The notes below the pieces were generated by a model. The model searched no databases. It was not told where the DNA came from and worked only from the letters and a program-made list of their open reading frames with translations. Of a stretch of 27,973 nt of DNA, positions 23,674-27,973 are shown one piece after another. The position numbers were made by a program, and so were the translations under genes. Source of the stretch: an uncultured Clostridium sp. (GTDB lineage Bacteria > Bacillota > Clostridia > Lachnospirales > Lachnospiraceae). The stretch is from positions 1-27,973 of the forward strand of contig UQXF01000033.1 of NCBI GenBank assembly GCA_900544905.1, read 5' to 3'. Within the stretch, counting starts at the first letter, position 1, and each line of letters starts with the position of its first letter.

Positions 23674-23766
23674 ATTCCCCTGAACTTTTATTTTATACTG
23701 CATAGCAAAAGTATTCGAGATTTTGAGAATGGGGTAAAAATTTCCCCACCTCAATGCGCTATTTTA

Positions 23767-24711
23767 TCATACATATAGTTCTCTTTCTTCTTGCTCTCTT
23801 CTCAATTGACTTTCAACTAGCACTACTGATACACCACTATCTTCATCAAACATTCCTTCCATATTTTTATAATTGCCCAATGCCTCTTCAAGTAGTGTTA
23901 TTCCTCGCATATTTTCTGTGCAAAAATGATTATACTCATTATTTCTTGGAAATGATCCCAAACGTGCATTTTTTCTCTTTGAAGGTTTAAAAGCCGCAAT
24001 TCTTAATAAATCCCATATCATTTTTGACCAGTCATCTTCCGTCGAGTACGGGTTACTATCAAATGTTCGTCCCGTCTTAAACTTCAACATGTTAATAAGT
24101 TCCTTTGATAAACTGTCATTAATATATAGAATATCATCAGGAACAGCACATCCCATTGGAAACATTTCCTTTCCAGCATAGATTCCATTTGTTAATGGAT
24201 TATTATCTATTAATAAGTATTGTGCCCCATCATTTATTGTTTTAGGTAAAATATTTCTTTTCTTACCATTTATATATCCTGCTCTGCAATATGTAAACTC
24301 AGGCCAATTTTTATATAATTTCAACTGATGCATCTCGCTATGATGTATTCTTAACCATGGATGACTTGATATCTTTGCCTGAAGCAAAAGGGAATTTAAA
24401 ACTCTTTCGCCATTTTGTTTTCTGTCTACATAAACAAATAAAATATCCCCCAACTCAGGATTCTTATCCATATTAATATCTACTATTGGTTTTTGATGAC
24501 AATATACTCCCGAGACAGAAAAATCATAATTAGGAAAGACTGCCACTAATATATTAAAGAACTCTTTAGCAAATTTAGTTGATAAAGCTGCTACATAGTC
24601 TGGCTCTTGTGGTTTACACCGACTAGTAATCCATACTACGGTATCCAGAAGTGCTTTCTCAATTAAAGGTTCTAAAATATGCATATTACTATTAATATCA
24701 TATGTATTCAT
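23767..24711 (-). CDS. Hypothetical protein with possible PD-(D/E)XK-like motif, in the rlmD-linked island
   Basis: This 314-aa soluble protein starts at ATG 24711, with GGGAGG eight bases upstream; an ATG at 24732 precedes that site and was rejected. Residues 86-113 read E..GDILF ... LLLQAK: Glu86, Asp89 and Gln111-x-Lys113 fit the D...(E/Q)xK core of restriction-endonuclease-like folds. A conserved-looking aromatic segment follows (QLKLYKNWPEFTYCRAGYI). I do not recognise the family. It is the only gene between two copies of the rlmD 3' end, which suggests a one-gene cargo. A defence role is inferred from that position and the motif. Confidence 0.7.
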   Translation of the reverse strand: MNTYDINSNMHILEPLIEKALLDTVVWITSRCKPQEPDYVAALSTKFAKEFFNILVAVFPNYDFSVSGVYCHQKPIVDINMDKNPELGDILFVYVDRKQNGERVLNSLLLQAKISSHPWLRIHHSEMHQLKLYKNWPEFTYCRAGYINGKKRNILPKTINDGAQYLLIDNNPLTNGIYAGKEMFPMGCAVPDDILYINDSLSKELINMLKFKTGRTFDSNPYSTEDDWSKMIWDLLRIAAFKPSKRKNARLGSFPRNNEYNHFCTENMRGITLLEEALGNYKNMEGMFDEDSGVSVVLVESQLRREQEERELYV

Positions 24712-24800
24712 CCTGTGTCCCTCCCATCTCAAGTACTTTCATGTACTCCTGAGAATTATCAAAACCACTGCTCAGTTTCTCTTCCTCTGATGTTAAACGG

Positions 24801-24836
24801 CTTTTGCGAAAAGGTATCCCTTTTGCCAAAATGTAT
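24801..24836. repeat. Right copy of the 17-bp repeat, with a tandem variant
   Basis: CTTTTGCGAAAAGGTAT (24801-24817) is identical to 16185-16201. Directly after it, TTTTGCCAAAATGTAT (24821-24836) repeats the same pattern with two changes. The pair stands about 90-125 bp upstream of the 314-aa gene and 140-175 bp inside the right att candidate. Confidence 0.5.
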
Positions 24837-24935
24837 ATCACTTGTCCCGAAATTCCTATCCCCTAGGTAAATCAGTTTCCGCATTGCCATTCTGCGGAAA
24901 CAGAAACACACATCCCTTTTTGCCTCAAAACGGTG

Positions 24936-24968
24936 GAAACCTTTGATTTACTGGGCTTTTTTCGTCAG
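24936..24968. repeat. rlmD stop-region copy of the 33-bp direct repeat
   Basis: This covers the last codons, the stop and 12 bp beyond rlmD, and matches 23623-23655 at 29 of 33 positions in direct orientation. Confidence 0.8.
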
Positions 24969-26378
24969 CAGAGCGACGCTCTCCACATGCCCACTATGTC
25001 CGAACTGGTCCACCGCACACACCTTCTCCACCTCATATCCCCCTTTTACCAGCATCCTCACATCTCTTGCCAGGGTCGCCGGGTCACAGCTCACATACAC
25101 AATCCGTTCCGGCTGCATTTTAACCATAGTTAAAATTGTCACTTCATCACACCCTTTTCTCGGCGGGTCTACCACAATAACATCCGCATGCTCTCCGTTT
25201 TTTTCAAACTGCTGCGGCAAAACTTCCTCCGCTTTCCCCACAAAAAACTCTACGTTCTTAATCCCATTTATTTCCGCATTTCTTTTGGCATCTTCTATCG
25301 CTGCCGGAACAATCTCCACGCCCATGACCTTCTTAGCCTTTTGTGCCAGAAATAGCGAAATCGTTCCGATTCCGCAATAGAGGTCCCAAACAATCTCATC
25401 CCCCTGCAGTCCCGCATATTCCAATGCTTTTCCGTAAAGCTTTTCCGTCTGTTCCGGATTCACCTGATAAAAAGACAAAGGACTGATTTGATATTTCACA
25501 TTTCCAATATAATCCGTAATATAATCCTGTCCCCAAATCGTACGGCACTTATCTCCCAGTATCCGGTTTGTCTTCTCTTTATTAATATTAATGGAAATGC
25601 TGGTAATTCCCGGAATATCCGCCATCTGTTTTACAAACTCCTGTTCCACATTCAGGCATTTCCCATTTTTTCTATCCTTTCCACAAATACCTGTCAACTC
25701 ATTACCATTAATAATCAGACAAATCATAACTTCCCCGGTCTTTCTCCCCACTCTGGTTAAAATGTGGCGCACCAGCCCTGTATGCTTTTCCTCGTCATAG
25801 GCTTCAACCAGATATTTCTCCATAAAATCCCGAAACCGTCTTATAATCTCATCATTTACTTTATCCTGTAAATAACAGACATCCGTATCAATCACAGAAT
25901 GGGTCCTTCCGGCATAAAATCCAATTGCCAGCTTGCCATCCTTATCTCTGCGGACCGGAAATTGCGCCTTATTCCGATAGCGGATTGCAGGAAAATCTTC
26001 AGTTCTCCCCATCCCTATAATCGGCTCCATTTTCTTCTCCACATCTGAAATCCCGCCGATGCGCTTCAGACAATTCATCACCTTGTCCTGTTTCCACTCC
26101 AGCTGCTTTTCATAGCTTACCTGCATGATACTGCAGCCACCACATTTTCTTGCCAGAGGACAGATTGGCTCTACACGGAATGCAGAAGGTTTTACCAGCT
26201 TCATCAGCCTTCCATAGGCATAATTCTTCTTTGCCTTAATAATCTTAATCCGTGCCACATCCCCGACAACAGCATCCTTTACAAATACAGCCATACCATC
26301 AATGTGCCCAATCCCCTCGCCTTCATTTCCCATATCTTCTATTGTAATTTCATATTCCTGGTTTTTCTCTAAACTCAT
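24948..26378 (-). CDS. rlmD: 23S rRNA (uracil-C5) methyltransferase RlmD/RumA
   Basis: This 476-aa enzyme has an N-terminal TRAM domain (about 1-62), four Fe-S cysteines (Cys73, Cys79, Cys82, Cys168), an SAM-binding Rossmann domain (VWDLYCGIGTISLF, 330-343), VVDPPRKG (402-409) and catalytic Cys431 in VSCDPATLARD. RlmD-type enzymes methylate U1939 of 23S rRNA; RlmCD-like double activity is known in some Gram-positives. AGGACAGG precedes ATG 26378. Its 3' end is unusual: the HVESVALL codons and stop region recur twice in the window, which marks the gene as the insertion site of the adjacent island. The last nine residues were probably donated by the element. Confidence 0.92.
   Translation of the reverse strand: MSLEKNQEYEITIEDMGNEGEGIGHIDGMAVFVKDAVVGDVARIKIIKAKKNYAYGRLMKLVKPSAFRVEPICPLARKCGGCSIMQVSYEKQLEWKQDKVMNCLKRIGGISDVEKKMEPIIGMGRTEDFPAIRYRNKAQFPVRRDKDGKLAIGFYAGRTHSVIDTDVCYLQDKVNDEIIRRFRDFMEKYLVEAYDEEKHTGLVRHILTRVGRKTGEVMICLIINGNELTGICGKDRKNGKCLNVEQEFVKQMADIPGITSISININKEKTNRILGDKCRTIWGQDYITDYIGNVKYQISPLSFYQVNPEQTEKLYGKALEYAGLQGDEIVWDLYCGIGTISLFLAQKAKKVMGVEIVPAAIEDAKRNAEINGIKNVEFFVGKAEEVLPQQFEKNGEHADVIVVDPPRKGCDEVTILTMVKMQPERIVYVSCDPATLARDVRMLVKGGYEVEKVCAVDQFGHSGHVESVALLTKKAQ
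24975..24990. other. Candidate right attachment site (rlmD HVES codons)
   Basis: GACGCTCTCCACATGC in the rlmD coding end matches 16129-16144 at 13 of 16 positions. The 3' end of rumA/rlmD, at the HVE(S/C) codons, is a recognised integration hotspot for streptococcal conjugative elements. The crossover would lie within or beside TCCACATGC. Confidence 0.55.
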
Positions 26379-26534
26379 GTTACCTGTCCTTTTCTATATT
26401 CATTTCTAAACTGCTGTTACCGCACTTCACTTTATGCTTTTTCCTTAACGCATATATACCATATCAGATTTTGTTTTCCTCTCGAAAAATCCCCACAACC
26501 GATTTATCCTTAAACGTATTTTATCAAAAATCAA

Positions 26535-26966
26535 TCAACAACCATCATGCCTCCACCGCATTTCATATTCCCATTCCTGGTTTTCTTCCTCTATCTGCTC
26601 CTTTACCTTCACGAAGCCTTCCCACAGATAAAATTTGATTGCCCTTTCATTTTTCTCATAAACATGCAATACCAGCTCCTCTTTTCCTTCCTTCACATAA
26701 TCAAGCAAAGCCTTTCCAATTCCTTCTGACTGGTATTTTTCTTTTACAAATATCCCTGCCACATAATTGTCCGCCAGACCCACAAAGCCTTCAATCTCTC
26801 CATGCTTTTCACACACATATATTTCTGCATCCTGCATCATCTGTCCCACTGCCGCATAATTTTTCTTCCAGTACTCCGATGAAATAAAATCATGTGCTTT
26901 TATATTGGTCTCCAACCAGATTTCCATGACAACCGGAATATCGGCTCCATTCATTTTCCGAATCAT
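26535..26966 (-). CDS. GNAT-family N-acetyltransferase
   Basis: This 143-aa protein has the GNAT order: an N-terminal strand-helix (MIRKMNGADIPVVMEIW), strand 4 to motif A with the acetyl-CoA pyrophosphate loop QSEGIGKALL (residues about 79-88), and a C-terminal NERAIKFYLWEGF typical of YjaB-like members. The acceptor substrate cannot be told. A GGAAGG sequence precedes ATG 26966. It is 51 bp downstream of the VOC-family gene and probably in the same transcript. Confidence 0.88.
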   Translation of the reverse strand: MIRKMNGADIPVVMEIWLETNIKAHDFISSEYWKKNYAAVGQMMQDAEIYVCEKHGEIEGFVGLADNYVAGIFVKEKYQSEGIGKALLDYVKEGKEELVLHVYEKNERAIKFYLWEGFVKVKEQIEEENQEWEYEMRWRHDGC

Positions 26967-27017
26967 GTTTCTGCCTTCCCTGCGACAATCATATACACAG
27001 TTTCCGTCTTAACACTT

Positions 27018-27401
27018 CTATACCGTAATCTCAATCTGATTGCCCTCCAAATCCACAATGCAGCTTTCATAATAGCCGTCCCCGGTGGTTCTCGGCCCAC
27101 TGGTCACCTGATAACCGTCACCCTTTAACTGCTCTGTCAGCTCATCCACCTTCTCTTTACTTCCAACGCTAAATGCAATATGAATAAATCCGGTTCTGGC
27201 AGCTGTATTATCACAGGATAAGAGTTCTTCCCGGTTCATAAGCTCCAAGCGGCATCCATCCTCAAAGGACAAAAAATAAGACCGAAATCCCGTCTTCCGG
27301 TTATGATATTGTGTATTGGAAACTGCACCAAAGTACTTTTCAAAAAAATGTCTGCTTCTCTCCAAATCCTCTACATATAATGCAACGTGTTCTATTCTCA
27401 T
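27018..27401 (-). CDS. VOC/glyoxalase-fold metalloprotein
   Basis: This 127-aa protein shows the paired beta-alpha-beta-beta-beta modules of the vicinal oxygen chelate family, with likely metal ligands His5 (IEHVALYV), Glu in CRLELMN, His in FIHIAFSV and Glu in NQIEITV. Such proteins include glyoxalase I and small-molecule resistance enzymes; the substrate is unknown. A GGAAAGGA site precedes ATG 27401. Confidence 0.88.
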   Translation of the reverse strand: MRIEHVALYVEDLERSRHFFEKYFGAVSNTQYHNRKTGFRSYFLSFEDGCRLELMNREELLSCDNTAARTGFIHIAFSVGSKEKVDELTEQLKGDGYQVTSGPRTTGDGYYESCIVDLEGNQIEITV

Positions 27402-27620
27402 ATTGTTATCCTTTCCTTCACCTGTTCCGGTCTATTTGTCCTTACATACATCCATACTGCCATTCCCAGACAACAGCCAAGCATCGTTTTGCAATCCAAC
27501 AAATACATTTCAATTTTATCACACAAATATTACTTATGCCACAAAGAAAAATATCCATAGTTTGCGTCAACACTTTATAGACAGCTATCCCTTTTTCTTT
27601 ATAACGGACGCATCCGTAAA

Positions 27621-27660
27621 AAAATGGATTCCAAGAATGCTCATCTTTGGAATCCATTTT
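27621..27660 (-). terminator. Terminator of the gene at the contig end
   Basis: AAAATGGATTCCAA (27621-27634) pairs with TTGGAATCCATTTT (27647-27660) over 14 bp. On the minus strand a T-run follows. The interval 27402-27620 upstream of the VOC gene holds no recognisable gene. Confidence 0.85.
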
Positions 27661-27709
27661 CCTCTTTCTTTCCTTATTTTTTTACTTTTTACAAAAAATT
27701 ATATCCTAA

Positions 27710-27925
27710 CTATTCTTTTACAAGTTCAAGTGTCTTAGCTACTCCTAGTGAATTAGAATTAGTATTTTGACGCAAATGTCCGTATACAAGCGGGTCTTTA
27801 CTAAGCATTTTATAACCAGTAAATGTATCTTCATCATAATTATAATTATCAATCCATTTTCTAATATATATATCAACTGGTATTGCAAGTGAATTGCCTT
27901 CAGTATCTTCTACATATATGTATAT
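27710..27925 (-). CDS. C-terminal fragment of an unidentified protein (5' end lost at the contig end)
   Basis: The last 71 codons and stop of a gene are present (IYIYVEDTEGNSLAIPVDIY ... GVAKTLELVKE). The frame seems to open further right with V/M-YKRQ, but those codons are adapter, not genome. The fragment is too short to assign. It ends 50 bp before a strong terminator. Confidence 0.6.
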   Translation of the reverse strand: MYIYVEDTEGNSLAIPVDIYIRKWIDNYNYDEDTFTGYKMLSKDPLVYGHLRQNTNSNSLGVAKTLELVKE

Positions 27926-27973
27926 CTGTCTCTTATACACATCTGACGCTGCCGACGATCTTACGCGTGTAGA
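27926..27973. other. Untrimmed Illumina Nextera adapter (artefact)
   Basis: CTGTCTCTTATACACATCT (27926-27944) is the 19-bp Tn5 mosaic end. It continues as GACGCTGCCGACGA (27945-27958), then TCTTACGC (27959-27966), the reverse complement of i5 index S517, and GTGTAGA (27967-27973), the start of the P5 adapter. It is not biological sequence. Confidence 0.99.

Noticed and set aside
24943..25380. A 145-codon plus-strand frame opposite rlmD
   Set aside because: It is the antisense shadow of a well-supported gene, with low-complexity composition and no ribosome binding site.
27442..27657. A 71-codon minus-strand frame rich in Cys and Trp
   Set aside because: Its start lies in the arm of a strong terminator hairpin, there is no ribosome binding site, and the composition is unlike a real protein.
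1..27973. CRISPR arrays, tRNA, rRNA and complete insertion sequences
   Set aside because: I saw no regularly spaced repeat-spacer units, no tRNA-like cloverleaf with CCA, no rRNA signature and no transposase other than the serine recombinase.

Overview
The window looks like a low-GC Clostridia genome, most likely Lachnospiraceae. This rests on codon use, strong GGAGG ribosome binding sites, and gene types (MalY/PatB C-S lyase, BlaI/BlaR1, RlmD, RhuM and KilA-N remnants); no taxonomic marker is present. The right end is a contig end: the last 48 bases are untrimmed Illumina Nextera adapter, so the last genuine base is about 27925.

Region 1 (1-6.2 kb, all minus strand) is metabolic: a ferritin-like di-iron protein cut by the window edge, a small four-helix membrane protein with an operator-like palindrome over its promoter, a cysteine-rich protein with a very strong terminator, then a sulfur-amino-acid cluster. 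That cluster is an unknown 294-aa gene, a LysR regulator, a cystathionine gamma-synthase-family enzyme and a PatB/MalY C-S lyase. A 17-bp site with the layout of the streptococcal MET-box lies between the LysR gene and its presumed targets.

Region 2 (6.2-13.3 kb) looks like a self-contained beta-lactam response module. blaI-blaR1 (plus strand) converge with a MecA-like class B penicillin-binding protein, a lipoprotein and an Asp-box membrane protein (minus strand). The blaI promoter and the distant pbp promoter carry matching BlaI/MecI-type operators (TACAnnTGTA core), so blaI/blaR1 probably control the PBP operon 7 kb away.

Region 3 (13.3-16.1 kb) is decayed mobile-DNA territory: a RhuM remnant, a CoiA-like zinc/coiled-coil protein, a candidate structured RNA of about 220 nt, a KilA-N pseudogene, a small conserved-looking protein, and a fragment of a second rlmD 3' end.

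Region 4 (about 16.1-25.0 kb) is best read as a roughly 8.8-kb defence element, or a stack of elements, inserted in the 3' end of rlmD. The codons for His-Val-Glu-Ser of RlmD occur at both borders (near 16141 and 24987), and a third rlmD-like tail lies at 23635. Between them are an XRE regulator with ietA-ietS (AAA ATPase and subtilisin-like protease), a frameshifted large serine recombinase, an Abi_2-type abortive-infection gene, a short promoter-to-terminator RNA unit, an EamA transporter remnant, and a protein with a possible PD-(D/E)XK signature.

Region 5 (25-27.9 kb) returns to housekeeping: rlmD, a GNAT acetyltransferase, a VOC/glyoxalase-fold protein, and the 3' end of an unidentified gene running into the adapter.
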